Shown here in pieces: positions 54,039 through 64,000 of a stretch of 64,000 nt of DNA. Position 1 is the first letter of the stretch; each line of letters begins with the position of its first letter. The DNA comes from Gonocerus acuteangulatus (lineage: Eukaryota; Arthropoda; Insecta; Hemiptera; Coreidae). Below the pieces are notes generated by a model, which was not told where the DNA came from, did no database searches, and was given only the letters and a program-made list of their open reading frames with translations. Where the stretch lies: assembly GCA_946811695.1 (NCBI GenBank), contig OX328125.1, forward strand, positions 51,450,494-51,514,493, given 5' to 3'. The translations under genes were made by a program, and so were the position numbers.

Positions 54039-55610
54039 GGGGAATGTGTTGTACCTTTGACCACTTTGCACAATTGAATTTTTTTTAGCTTGAATATTAA
54101 AGGTAAAATCATTTTTTTTTTTATTTCATTGTAATTAGCATTCTATTGTTTATCATATTTAATGTTTTCAAGGTTCTAACTTTACATTTAATATTTTTTA
54201 TTAATTTTTAAAAAAATAATCGTACAGTGGTCAAAGGTACAACATGTAGTTGTACCTTTGACCATGGGGTGTTGTATCTCTGACCACGTAAAAACAACAC
54301 AGCAGTGCAAAAAAAAAATTGTATTGAGTAATATTATAATTAATTGTAAGTTTAATAAATACAGGGCATGGATGTAAGCATAATAAAAAACTATTATTGA
54401 TATTATGTATAATATGCTGAAAAATCCAGTCAATCGATAAACGTTTTAACTGTCAAGCAGATCCACTAGCAATAGTAGGGTATGGAAGTTAAGCCGCAAT
54501 GTCTTCAACACCTGTATCATACAAATTTCCATCTTCTCTCGTAAACTTGTCACATAAAGTTTGTTTTTTCAAATATTGGATCTTAAACATTGGACATTTA
54601 ATACCACAGATCTCTGCGACTAAATATGTAATTGCCTTTTTACTTTTATTTTTAACAAGTATGAAATTTCCTATTTCCAAATCATATTTTTCAAATTGTT
54701 ACTGGTCATCGACTTAACTCACGACATTTATCAGACAGATAAACGTCACTTTCTCCTGAAGAAATTTCCGTGTCAGTATCAGAATCTGAACTGTCATTAG
54801 AATAATTTTCTTTTTATTTACACTTTTTTAGGAAGGGGTTTATTTGTATGTGTCTTACGTTTATGCTGATGCTTTCGTTTTTTTTTATCACTTTCAATAA
54901 TAAGCTTTTTAGGAATATCTGTCACGAGGTTTCCCTTTAGGCCGGCCCCTATTTGACATTTTCCTTGTCTGCGCTTTTCGATGAGGCCTTACAACTTCAG
55001 GTGGAACGATAAGGGGCGATAGGTTTGAACTGATCCACTTAGGATTGATAAAGTGCGTTTGAACTTATTTCATTTATTATTTTTTAAATTCTTTGAACAA
55101 TTGAAGCAACCAATATTAATTATTTTTTGAAAAATTTGTAGCAGAAGAACATAAAATTTGAATTATGAAAAAATTACTCAGGTGTGTTGTACCTTTGACC
55201 TGGTCAAAGGTACAACAACTAGTCGTGGTCAGAGGTACAACACCCTGGTAGTGTAAATTAAAATGCATGCTAAAACTTTTAGGGTCAAGAAAAATCAATT
55301 TCAGAACCTACACCATGTTTCTTATTGTAATAGCTACTTTGTCAAATGATTTCCATCTAAAAAGACTTAATACAAAAAATATTAAGAGGCAAAACGTCAT
55401 CAATAAATAGCTTACATTTTGTATGGTAGAAATGGATAAGTATTTTTTGCTAAAATCCTTGTTGACTTGAATAATCCAAAGTAGGTTACACAAGCCCTTT
55501 ATTGAAGGAGCTAAACATTAATTACACCAACATTTATAAAATGTTGCTACCTGCCGCGACAGCCTCGGTGGTCAAAGGTACAAGACGGTCAGAGGTACAA
55601 CACCTTCCCC
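54039..55610 (-). mobile_element. pogo/Tigger-like deletion derivative with repeated terminal motif
   Basis: Ends are GGGGAATGTGTTGTACC (54039) and the inverse of GGGGAAGGTGTTGTACC (55610), flanked by TA. The motif TTGTACCTTTGACC occurs about nine times in both orientations: at the tips, and in clusters at 54228-54286 and 55187-55240. Part of a pogo-type transposase C-terminus lies between on minus. The catalytic domain is missing. Confidence 0.7.
54489..55010 (-). pseudogene. pogo-like transposase C-terminal fragment
   Basis: Reading minus from about 55010: a basic segment (RGRPKGKP-like in one frame, KKKRKHQHKRKTHTNK in another), an acidic stretch NDSSDSDTDTEISSGESD, then MEIGNFILVKNKSKKAITYL ending DTGVEDIAA at 54489. 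A basic stretch, an acidic stretch and a final small folded domain fit the C-terminal part of pogo/Tigger-type transposases of arthropods. Frameshifts separate the parts and no DDE core is present. Confidence 0.55.
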
Positions 55611-55618
55611 TATATATA

Positions 55619-55798
55619 CAGGGTGTCCCACATTGAGATAATGTCATAACTTTAGGGGTTTATTCTGCATCCCATATGTAGTTAAGAGGCGCAAAAATGA
55701 GCTTTCTTTCTGAAAATTTAAAGGAGTTACTCAAACTTTTGTCTTTTTTTAAAAACTACTGGATTTTTTAAAGAAAAACTGAAGTTTCGGAATTTTCG
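55619..55798 (+). mobile_element. Truncated TA-type MITE
   Basis: CAGGGTGTCCCACATTGAGA begins after TA directly beyond the pogo-like element's right end. No matching right end was found; it is cut off where pogo-derived sequence resumes at 55801. Confidence 0.5.
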
Positions 55799-55800
55799 AT

Positions 55801-55978
55801 TAAGCCACAATGTCTTCAACACCAGTAGCATACAAATTTCCATCTTCTCTCGTAACTTGTCACATAAAGTTTGTTTTTTCAAATATTGGATCTTAAACAT
55901 TGGACATTTAATACCACAGATCTCTGCGACTAAATAAGTAATTGTCTTTTTACTTTTACTTTTAACAAGTATGAAATA
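55801..55978 (-). mobile_element. Second copy of the pogo-like C-terminal region
   Basis: About 178 bp nearly identical and in the same orientation as 54491-54668, including an AATATTGGATCTTAAACATT block. Truncated on both sides. Confidence 0.8.
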
Positions 55979-56028
55979 AATACCACATTTTTAGAATCTA
56001 CATTAAATTTCCAATAAGAAACACCCGG

Positions 56029-56127
56029 GGTCTCCCGTGGTCTAGTGGCAGCGCCTTGGATTCATAAGCGGGAGATGGTGGGTTCGATCCCCACCGGCGC
56101 ACAGTGGGACGAATGAGCAATCTAGGA
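56029..56127 (+). mobile_element. tRNA-like SINE head
   Basis: GTGGTCTAGTGGC (A box) and GGTGGGTTCGATCCCCACC (B box and T arm). The loop position reads CAT, as in tRNA-Met, but the anticodon stem and acceptor do not pair, so a functional tRNA is unlikely. The following CACAGTGGGACGAATGA is found inverted near 59190. Confidence 0.55.
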
Positions 56128-56307
56128 GGAAAAAAATTCTGTATTACTTAAATGGACATGGCAACTAGATTCAAATGAACAATAACAACTTATGATGAAT
56201 CTGTTTTAAGGCGCTTCCCAATCAATGCGTAGTAAATACACATATTAACAAGTCAAGTGACCTGATCCAGGTATGTAAAGGCAATTTACCAAATTTATAA
56301 TATTCCT

Positions 56308-56438
56308 TTAGAGCAGTTCCTCCCTCCCCCTATGGGGGGAAACACCGCTTATAAGGTTGACCTCATGACACTATCCAGAAATGGCAACTAGAAAGTTTTA
56401 CGTTTCAGAACCTACAGAACTAAAACATAATGTTGGTT

Positions 56439-56502
<64 letters not shown>

Positions 56503-56724
56503 TATTTTCTACATGTTTTAATTTCATCTAAACTAAGATATTTAAAGTTTGGTTATATTTGGAGTTAAGGAAGTATTGGAGTAAGAAATATGTTTTTAAT
56601 AGGCATGATAAGTTTGGTATCTCTTCGTAAAACGATTGAAAAATAGTGGTAAGTGTAAGGCTACTATTCGAAACCTTACTAAATGTTCTATAAAAAAATG
56701 TTCTGAAGCAATTTTCGAGTCGGA
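56308..56724 (-). mobile_element. Helitron family 2 element, 417 bp
   Basis: On minus it starts TCCGACTCG at 56724 and ends with a GGGGGGA-rich hairpin and CTCTAA at 56308. It includes GTCATGAGGTCAACC and an (AT)n tract (56443-56499). The 3' end is slightly diverged. Confidence 0.6.
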
Positions 56725-57055
56725 CTTTTTTAATTGAAGACAACAGAGGAAGATCGTTCATAGATATCTGAGTAGCTCTACAAGGTTTTGAATAATTTCT
56801 TTTTGAGCTGAAACAAGTCTCTGAGTTTTGAAGCTTACAATGCTCTGAACGTTTATGGTTTCGAATGTTTCAGTAACGGACATACCACACGATGAAGGAT
56901 GACAATTACCCTTGGGTTTGGATTCTTGGGGGGGGGGCGGATGATGGGTAAATATAATGGCCTTTTCTTAGAGCTAGCTTTCGAGCTTTAATATGAGTAT
57001 GCTTTGTACATTTGTAGTCTACCATCAAAGCAAGGGGCTCTTTATTAGAAAAAAG
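56725..57055. other. Spacer, no gene seen
   Basis: A G-run lies near 56930. Nothing else recognisable. Confidence 0.4.
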
Positions 57056-57976
57056 TCCGTCACGCATGAGCTGCATAACTAAGCACTTTCCTCAGAATTT
57101 TTTTTTGGGGTAGACTACATTACTGAATAATTTGCTGTAAATAACCTATATAAATAAAATAAAAACGTGAATAGTTCTGCTCATTTACATTTCTTATGAG
57201 GCCAGTTCAATTATTAATTTTGTAAATAATTTGCTTCCAGAGTTATGTTAATACATGATACTGTACTACTTAATAAATACACAAAAACTTCACATTCCGT
57301 CTTTTGATCTGACGCAGGAACAGGATACAGTCCCCATAAAGGGAGATAGCGCTCCTTGTAGCGCCTTTGCGAACCTACGTCTGGCTAGCTAATTGTAATG
57401 AAACAGACTTTAAAGTAAACCCTCCTTTCCAATAGACCGATTTACTTCATTTTTACAACACTTCTTTCTCATGAGATACCCACGACGCATACCGCATTTC
57501 GTTACAATACAGCAGAAATCACGACCGTTATGAGTATATTAGTACTTTAGGTCCGGAGTAAACCCCCCCTCCAAATAACCCGATTTAGTTTATTTTTACA
57601 ACCCATTTTTCTCTGTTGATTACCACCACGAATACCAAGTTTCGTTGAAATGTAACAAAAATTACGGCTGGCAGTGGCAAATTGGTATTGTGGGTCCGGA
57701 GTAAACCCCCCCCCCCCTTCTAATGAACCGATTTAGTTTATTTTTACAACGGAATTCTCTCTTTAGATCAAAATAACGAATACCGAGTTTCGTTGAAATA
57801 TAACAAAAACTACGGCTGGTATGGTCAAATTAGTGTTTTGGGTCCGGGGTAAACCCCCCCTCCCGGTGGACCGATTTTGGTGGTTAACGAACTCTTTCAA
57901 TCTTTTGCTATTTGAACGCTATATACCACGTTTCATGAAGAAAAAACAAAAACTCTGGCCGCTATCGTGTTAACAG

Positions 57977-58062
<86 letters not shown>

Positions 58063-58183
58063 TTTAACGGGGGTCATTTTCGGTGTCTACTAGGTAGGAT
58101 CGATAAAGATTCGAAGAAATTTTTCAAAAATTCCGTCATGAGTCCAACCTCAATAGCTACTTTCCTTCGGAGGAAAGTGCTAA
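57056..58183 (+). mobile_element. Helitron-like family 1, copy 4
   Basis: TCCGTCACGCATGAGCTGC start and hairpin-GCTAA end, 1128 bp, with repeated units of about 120 bp and an (AT)n tract of about 72 bases (57988-58059). Confidence 0.75.
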
Positions 58184-58264
58184 AAGACACATATGATTGG
58201 TTTCACTAAATTATTATTTTCATCAGAGTTGCAAATTCTGAGGGATATTGAACTATTTCTCTGA

Positions 58265-58550
58265 TAAGAATTAGCATCGAATCTTCACTGAATTCCTAAC
58301 AGATTCTTCTATGGCGAATGCTAATTCTTTCGTACTGCGTGACTTTATAATAACTTTAACTTTATTTAACTTTCCTCGGCCACAACAGTCATCGAATCGT
58401 TCAATAGAGCGACCGAAAGCGACAGACAAGTAGATGGCAAAATTTCTTGAAACAAGTATTCGAACATGAACATACTGTCTAGCCAATGGTTATTTTCAAT
58501 TATAAATCTGTCCGGATATCTTCCAGCCTCGTGCCATTTCATTTTCATTT
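58265..58550 (-). pseudogene. hAT dimerisation-domain remnant
   Basis: On minus, one frame reads MFEYLFQEILPSTCLSLSVA then LLNDSMTVVAEES; after a frameshift it continues KLNKVKVIIKSRSTKELAFA and IEES. The order (hydrophobic helix, V-AE-S, KLK-IK-RS, LA-IE) resembles the C-terminal dimerisation domain of ZBED-type hAT transposases. Short and decayed. Confidence 0.4.
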
Positions 58551-59180
58551 TCGCAATTTTTTATTTTAAATGAGTCCTTAATGTAGCTGAGAACGTTGGA
58601 ATAATATTTACTATCTCAAACGTTTCCAAATATATATTGAATCTACATCCTTACAATTTCACCAAATACTAAATAGCTTCCTACGCGGAAATTTTTTACA
58701 AAACACATAAGCAGACGAAAGCAGCTAAAAATCTCAATTTTCTCTCATATACCTTCTAACTAACCTGTACCATAAATTTCATAGAGGTACTTTGAGGTAA
58801 AAGTCCTTTTAAGTTTTAAAAATGCCTTATTTTAAAGCATGTTAAAAAAAATTATAATAATGGGTCAGAATATAAACGAATTATTTGGAGAATCACTTTA
58901 TTGAATAACAGAAGTATATATTCACTAATAAAAAACTAAAAATGATAAAAATATCAGTACGATGATGTACGGAGCTCAATTCAATGATTGAATAATTTAA
59001 ACCAAATGGAACCCGTCGAATCAAATACTATTTACAGCGTTTTGTTTACTTTGGAATTCACCTGCTAAAATCAAAACAACCTCGAATACGGTACCTCGAA
59101 TACGGTTCCAAGAACTACTTCCCTTTACACTAAATACAACAGTTTTATAAATTTCGAACATGAATTGTTTCCACCTAGAT
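58551..59180. other. AT-rich spacer, no gene seen
   Basis: Nothing recognisable. Confidence 0.4.
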
Positions 59181-59185
59181 TGGTC

Positions 59186-59325
59186 ATTCGTCCCACTGTG
59201 CGGCGACAGGAATTTTCTCATTCCACGGCTCGTGGTAAAATTCCTCGCTGAACCCTGGATGTCAGTGCTAATGGCCTAGATGTAGATGCGCCGTAAGAAA
59301 AGAAAGAAAAAAAAACACGTTATTG
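59186..59325 (+). mobile_element. SINE tail fragment
   Basis: GGCCTAGATGTAGATGCGCC followed by an A-rich run matches the tail at 5090-5130. The upstream TCATTCGTCCCACTGTGC is the inverse of the sequence after the SINE head at 56096. Confidence 0.5.
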
Positions 59326-60050
59326 AAACATTATCATGTAAATTAAGAAAAAAATCTATTTCAATCTATTTATTTCTGATTTCTAAGTAAAAACCAATAA
59401 ATGTGCTTTAGCGTGAACGAGCCATTCTGAACAAATTCTTTAATTTCACACGATGATGTCGATGTGCCATCCATCCCAAACTACATGACTTTTAATACAC
59501 AAGCCCATCTACCAAATATGAAGTCACTCTGGTTTCAAACGGTTGGTTGCCCAGCTTATAATGGACGAGTGGTGACCGATTGGCTGAACAGTGAATTCTT
59601 TAACTGTTTCCACACTACGTAAACACAATTTTTGCTCTGAGAAGGGTAGGGGGACACTTCGGAATCAAGGGTGAAAGAATTCAGGAGAACACATTGGATA
59701 TAATTACCATTATTGTAAATACAATGAATACATGTATTATATGGTTATGTCTTGAGGGTCTCATTCTATTGAATTTGTAATATTAATTCTATTCTTTTTA
59801 ATCAAATTGCTGCTTATAGGTTAACTGGGTTATTACATTACAATCATTTGAAATGGTATCCAAAAAAACTCTCTCCTGCAGATAAAAAGCGGAAAAAATA
59901 CATTTAAATGAAAAGCACCATCAAAAGTTGCTTCAAAATGTTATTTCGTTTTCCTAGGAAACATCTATAGAAATCTATGGGTGAGAGAAAAATGGTTATT
60001 ACTGTAGACTAATAACTATTTGCCCAATAGGTTTTCAAAATGTCTACAAA
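59326..60050. other. AT-rich spacer, no gene seen
   Basis: Nothing recognisable. Confidence 0.4.
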
Positions 60051-60057
60051 TATAAGC

Positions 60058-60273
60058 TTAACATCTAACTGAATCCACGGCATTAGGGAGGACGTCTTGT
60101 CTTTTTGGTCTCATGAGCTGGCACTGCTCCTGGATCCTATTCATGAGTTCCTCCTTTGTCGTCACGGGCTCTGAGTACACTTTACTCTTCAATGTTCCCA
60201 ATACATGGAAATCTAGATAATTTAGATCAGGAGGCAAACGAACTGGTCCATATGAGAGTTGGGCATCAATCAA
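60058..60273 (-). pseudogene. Tc1/mariner-superfamily transposase C-terminal fragment
   Basis: The 71-codon frame has LPPDLNYLDFHVLGTLKSKV followed by EELMNRIQEQC and LPNAVDSVRC. PDLN-LDF and G-LK-VY are the signature around the last catalytic residue of mariner-like DDE/D transposases. No upstream catalytic part, TIR or TA boundary was found. Confidence 0.6.
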
Positions 60274-60312
60274 CTAATTTTTCAATCGTCCAAGAGAACA
60301 ATTAACTTTTTA

Positions 60313-60335
60313 ATCGCGATTGATTCAATCGCGAT
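60313..60335. repeat. Short palindrome at the satellite's left edge
   Basis: ATCGCGATTGA, one T, then TCAATCGCGAT. It lies 8 bp before the first satellite unit. Confidence 0.8.
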
Positions 60336-60342
60336 AGAGGCA

Positions 60343-62900
60343 AATAGAGGGTGGTATAATGAAGGATATAGAGGTTGGTATAAGGAAGGATATAGAGAGT
60401 GGTATTAGGAAGGATATAGAGGGTGGTATAAGGAAGGATATAGAGGGTGGTATAAGGAAGGATATAGAGGGTGGTATAATGAAGGATATAGAGGTTGGTA
60501 TAAGGAAGGATATAGAGAGTGGTATTAGGAAGGATATAGAGGGTGGTATAAGGAAGGATATAGAGGGTGGTATTAGGAAGGATATAGAGGGTGGTATTAG
60601 GAAGGATATAGAGGGTGGTATAAGGAAGGATATAGAGGGTGGTATAAGGAAGGGTATAGAGGGTGGTATAAGGAAGGATATAGAGGGTGGTATAAGGAAG
60701 GGTATAGAGGGTGGTATAAGGAAGGATATAGAGGGTGGTATTAGGAAGGATATAGAGGGTGGTATTAGGAAGGATATAGAGGGTGGTATAAGGAAGGATA
60801 TAGAGGGTGGTATAAGGAAGGGTATAGAGGGTGGTATCAGGAAGGATATAGAGAGTGGTATAAGGAAGGGTATAGAGGGTGGTATAAGGAAGGATATAGA
60901 GGGTGGTATTAGGAAGGATATAGAGGGTGGTATAAGGAAGGGTATAGAGGGTGGTATAAGGAAGGATATAGAGAGTGGTTTTAGGAAGGATATAGAGGGT
61001 GGTATAAGGAAGGATATAGAGGGTGGTATTAGGAAGGATATAGAGGGTGGTATTAGGAAGGATATAGAGGGTGGTATAAGGAAGGATATAGAGGGTGGTA
61101 TAAGGAAGGGTATAGAGGGTGGTATAAGGAAGGATATAGAGGGTGGTATAAGGAAGGGTATAGAGGGTGGTATAAGGAAGGATATAGAGGGTGGTATTAG
61201 GAAGGATATAGAGGGTGGTATTAGGAAGGATATAGAGGGTGGTATAAGGAATGATATAGAGGGTGGTATTAGGAAGGATATAGAGGGTGGTATTAGGAAG
61301 GATATAGAGGGTGGTATTAGGAAGGATATAGAGGGTGGTATAAGGAATGATATAGAGGGTGGTATTAGGAAGGATATAGAGGGTGGTATTAGGAAGGATA
61401 TAGAGGGTGGTATAAGGAAGGGTATAGAGGGTGGTATAAGGAAGGATATAGAGGGTGGTATTAGGAAGGATATAGAGGGTGGTATTAGGAAGGATATAGA
61501 GGGTGGTATTAGGAAAGATATAGAGGGTGGTATAAGGAAGTATATAGAGGGTGGTATTAGGAAGGCTATAGGAGGTGGTATTAGGAAGGATATAGAGGGT
61601 GGTATTAGGAAGGATATAGAGGGTGGTATTAGGAAGTATATAGAGGGTGGTATAAGGAAGGATATAGAGGGTGGTATTAGGAAGGATATAGAGGGTGGTA
61701 TTAGGAAGTATATAGAGGGTGGTATAAGGAAGGGTATAGAGGGTGGTCTAAGGAAGGATATAGAGGGTGGTATTAGGAAGGATATAGAGGGTGGTATTAG
61801 GAAGGATATAGAGGGTGGTATTAGGAAGGATATAGAGGGTGGTATTAGGAAGGATATAGAGGGTGGTATAAGGAAGGGTATAGAGGGTGGTATAAGGAAG
61901 GATATAGAGGGTGGTATTAGGAAGGATATAGAGGGTGGTATTAGGAAGGATATAGAGGGTGGTATTAGGTAGGATATAGAGGGTGGTATTAGGAAGGATA
62001 TAGAGGGTGGTATAATGAAGGATATAGAGGTTGGTATAAGGAAGGATATAGAGAGTGGTATTAGGAAGGATATAGAGGGTGGTATTAGGAAGGATATAGA
62101 GGGTGGTATTAGGAAGGATATAGAGGGTGGTATAAGGAAGGATATAGAGGGTGGTATGAGGAAGGATATAGAGGGTGATATTAGGAAGGATATAGAGGGT
62201 GGTATAAGGAAGGATATAGAGGGTGGTATTAGGAAGGATATAGGAGGTGGTATTAGGAAGGATATAGAGGGTGGAATAAGGAAGGATATAGAGGGTGGTA
62301 TAAGGAAGGATATAGAGGGTGGTATTAGGAAGGATATAGAGGGTGGTATTAGGAAGGATATAGAGGGTGGTATTAGGAAGGATATAGAGGGTGGTATTAG
62401 GAAGGATATAGAGGGTGGTATAAGGAAGGGTATAGAGGGTGGTATAAGGAAGGATATAGAGGGTGGTATTAGGAAGGATATAGAGGGTGGTATTAGGAAG
62501 GATATAGAGGGTGGAATAAGGAAGGATTTAGGAGGTGGTATTAGGAAGGATATAGAGGTTGGTATAAGGAAAGATATAGAGGGTAGTAGAAGGAAGGATA
62601 TAGAGGGTAGTATAAGGAAGGATATAGAGGGTGGTATTAGGTAGGATATAGAGGGTGGTATTAGGAAGGATATAGAGGGTGGAATAAGGAAGGATTTAGG
62701 AGGTGGTATTAGGAAGGATATAGAGGTTGGTATAAGGAAAGATATAGAGGGTAGTAGAAGGAAGGATATAGAGGGTAGTATAAGGAAGGATATAGAGGGT
62801 GGTATAAGGAAGGATATAGAGGGTGGTATTAGGAAGGATATAGGAGGTGGTATTAGGAAGGATATAGAGGGTGGAATAAGGAAGGATATAGAGGGTGGTA
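60343..62900 (+). repeat. 24-bp satellite array, about 106 units
   Basis: The unit is GGTGGTATTAGGAAGGATAT plus AGAG. Variation is concentrated at two positions (ATA or ATT in the Ile codon; GAT or GGT). Higher-order repeats are visible: a five-unit (120-bp) period at the left edge (60357 and 60477) and a seven-unit (168-bp) period near 62514 and 62682. The array is open in one plus frame (60359-61972 and 62015-62644) as repeated GGIRKDIE, broken by TAG at about 61969 and 62641. Two minus frames are also mostly open. With a period divisible by three, openness is expected without selection, so I do not call a protein. Confidence 0.95.
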
Positions 62901-62960
62901 TTTTTTTTTTTTTTTCCTTCTAAAAGTACCCCTTTTAGAAGGCCGTTTATTGTACTACAT
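62901..62960. repeat. T-run and hairpin ending the satellite
   Basis: Fifteen T, then CCTTCTAAAAG-TACCC-CTTTTAGAAGG (11-bp arms, 62916-62942) and GCCGTTTATTGTACTAC-like sequence. The same block recurs at 63943-64000 with the same preceding units. Confidence 0.9.
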
Positions 62961-63283
62961 GTATCATACAAGGTTCAGTATATCACATGTATGTTTTTCT
63001 TCGTATCTTATTTATTTTTGTTCACATTAGTATTTTAGTAATGTTTACATATATATAATTCACGTTAACTTAAAACAATTAGTATACAACAAGGAGTAAA
63101 AAAAATAAACTTATATATTCAGTAAGGTCCGCTTTACTTCAATAAAAATGCAATTTTTCATTTTTCACTCAATCGTTGAATAATTTCTTTGCATAAAGTT
63201 GAGAATAAGTTGGAATTATTAAAAAACAATTTATTTTCTTCAATAGGCCAATTGGTTATTTTCTTTTTAATTCGGTTTCTGTA
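62961..63283. other. Unique spacer between satellite blocks
   Basis: AT-rich, no satellite units, no ORF of note. Confidence 0.6.
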
Positions 63284-63942
63284 AGAGGGTGGTATAAGGA
63301 AGGATATAGAGGGTGGTATTAGGAAGGATATAGAGGGTGGTATAAGGAAGGATATAGAGGGTGGTATAAGGAAGGATATAGAGGGTGATATTAGGAAGGA
63401 TATAGAGGGTGGTATAAGGAAGGATATAGAGGGTGGTATTAGGAAGGATATAGAGGGTGGTATTAGGAAGTATATAGAGGGTGGTATAAGGAAGGGTATA
63501 GAGGGATGTCTAAGGAAGGATATAGAGGGTGGTATTAGGAAGGATATAGAGGGTGGTATAAGGAAGGGTATAGAGGGTGGTATAAGGAAGGATATAGAGG
63601 GTGGTATTAGGAAGGATATAGAGGGTGGTATTAGGAAGTATATAGAGGGTGGTATAAGGAAGGGTATAGAGGGTGGTCTAAGGAAGGATATAGAGGGTGG
63701 TATTAGGAAGGATATAGAGGGTGGTATTAGGAAGGATATAGAGGGTGGTATTAGGAAGGATTTAGAGGGTGGTATTAGGAAGGATATAGAGGATGGTATA
63801 AGGAAGGGTATAGAGGGTGGTATAAGGAAGAATATAGAGGGTGGTATAAGGAAGGATATAGAGGGTGGTATTAGGAAGGATATAGGAGGTGGTATTAGGA
63901 AGGATATAGAGGGTGGAATAAGGAAGGATATAGAGGGTGGTA
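63284..63942 (+). repeat. 24-bp satellite, second block, about 27 units
   Basis: Same unit and orientation as the first block. The last units before the T-run match the end of the first block variant for variant. Confidence 0.95.
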
Positions 63943-64000
63943 TTTTTTTTTTTTTTTCCTTCTAAAAGTACCCCTTTTAGAAGGCCGTTTATTGTACTAC
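63943..64000. repeat. Second T-run and hairpin, cut by window end
   Basis: T-run, then the same 11-bp-arm hairpin at 63958-63984. The repeat continues beyond the window. Confidence 0.9.

Noticed and set aside
53754..54112. Cys-Val and Thr-His repeat ORFs
   Set aside because: Translations of the (TG)n tract on both strands.
56029..56100. Functional tRNA-Met gene
   Set aside because: Anticodon and acceptor stems do not pair and the sequence continues into a dispersed repeat.
60359..62644. Gene for an octapeptide-repeat protein
   Set aside because: The repeat period is a multiple of three and the unit lacks a stop, so open frames arise automatically; three of six frames are largely open. Kept as a finding, not as a CDS.
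60343..63942. CRISPR-like array
   Set aside because: The 24-bp units are contiguous with no unique spacers, and the window is eukaryotic.

Overview
This is a window of AT-rich nuclear DNA from an animal, most likely an arthropod. That is inferred from the transposon families present (R2-like, I-like, hAT/CGGBP1-like, piggyBac, pogo, Tc1, tRNA-derived SINEs) and from the abundance of long (AT)n and (TG)n tracts; the species is not identified. No complete host gene was recognised. Almost everything that can be named is a mobile element or a decayed, nested remnant, set in featureless AT-rich spacer. Two short stretches (36729-36825 on minus, 46169-46414 on plus) could be host exons, at low confidence.

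Layout. 1-20 kb: a Helitron-like element (974-2177), AT hairpins, a Tc1/mariner-type MITE (5922-6556), a LINE RNase H remnant (7051-7475), Helitron heads, a hAT-type MITE with 8-bp duplications (8810-9299), a degenerate 24-bp minisatellite (11462-11880), and dispersed repeats. 20.06-25.34 kb: one hAT-type element whose CGGBP1-like transposase gene is split by a Helitron; it also holds a LINE ORF1-only fragment and a tRNA-SINE. 25-32 kb: many heads of a second small Helitron family, including a complete 238-bp copy (29878-30115). 32.3-36.3 kb: an R2-clade non-LTR retrotransposon with a long intact reverse transcriptase/endonuclease ORF and poly(A) end, flanked by about 205-219 bp of directly repeated target DNA. 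37-46 kb: a piggyBac-type element with TTAA ends, a foldback element with a SINE inside one arm, and a 204-bp tandem duplication. 46.6-60.3 kb: two more copies of the first Helitron family, a full-length dead Tc1 element (49171-50798), a pogo-like deletion derivative with repeated terminal motifs (54039-55610), further SINEs and transposase remnants. 60.34-64 kb: a very regular 24-bp satellite, open in one frame as a repeated octapeptide, ending twice in the same T-run plus hairpin.

The units do not form a pathway; the interest is in how they nest. The Helitron inside the hAT gene leaves the coding frame unbroken when it is mentally removed. The R2-like insertion gives a datable long target duplication, and SINEs sit inside other elements' terminal repeats. 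The most unusual signals are the roughly 200-bp target duplication around the R2-like element, the punctuated 24-bp satellite, and two hammerhead-ribozyme-like cores at 12499 and 18068.
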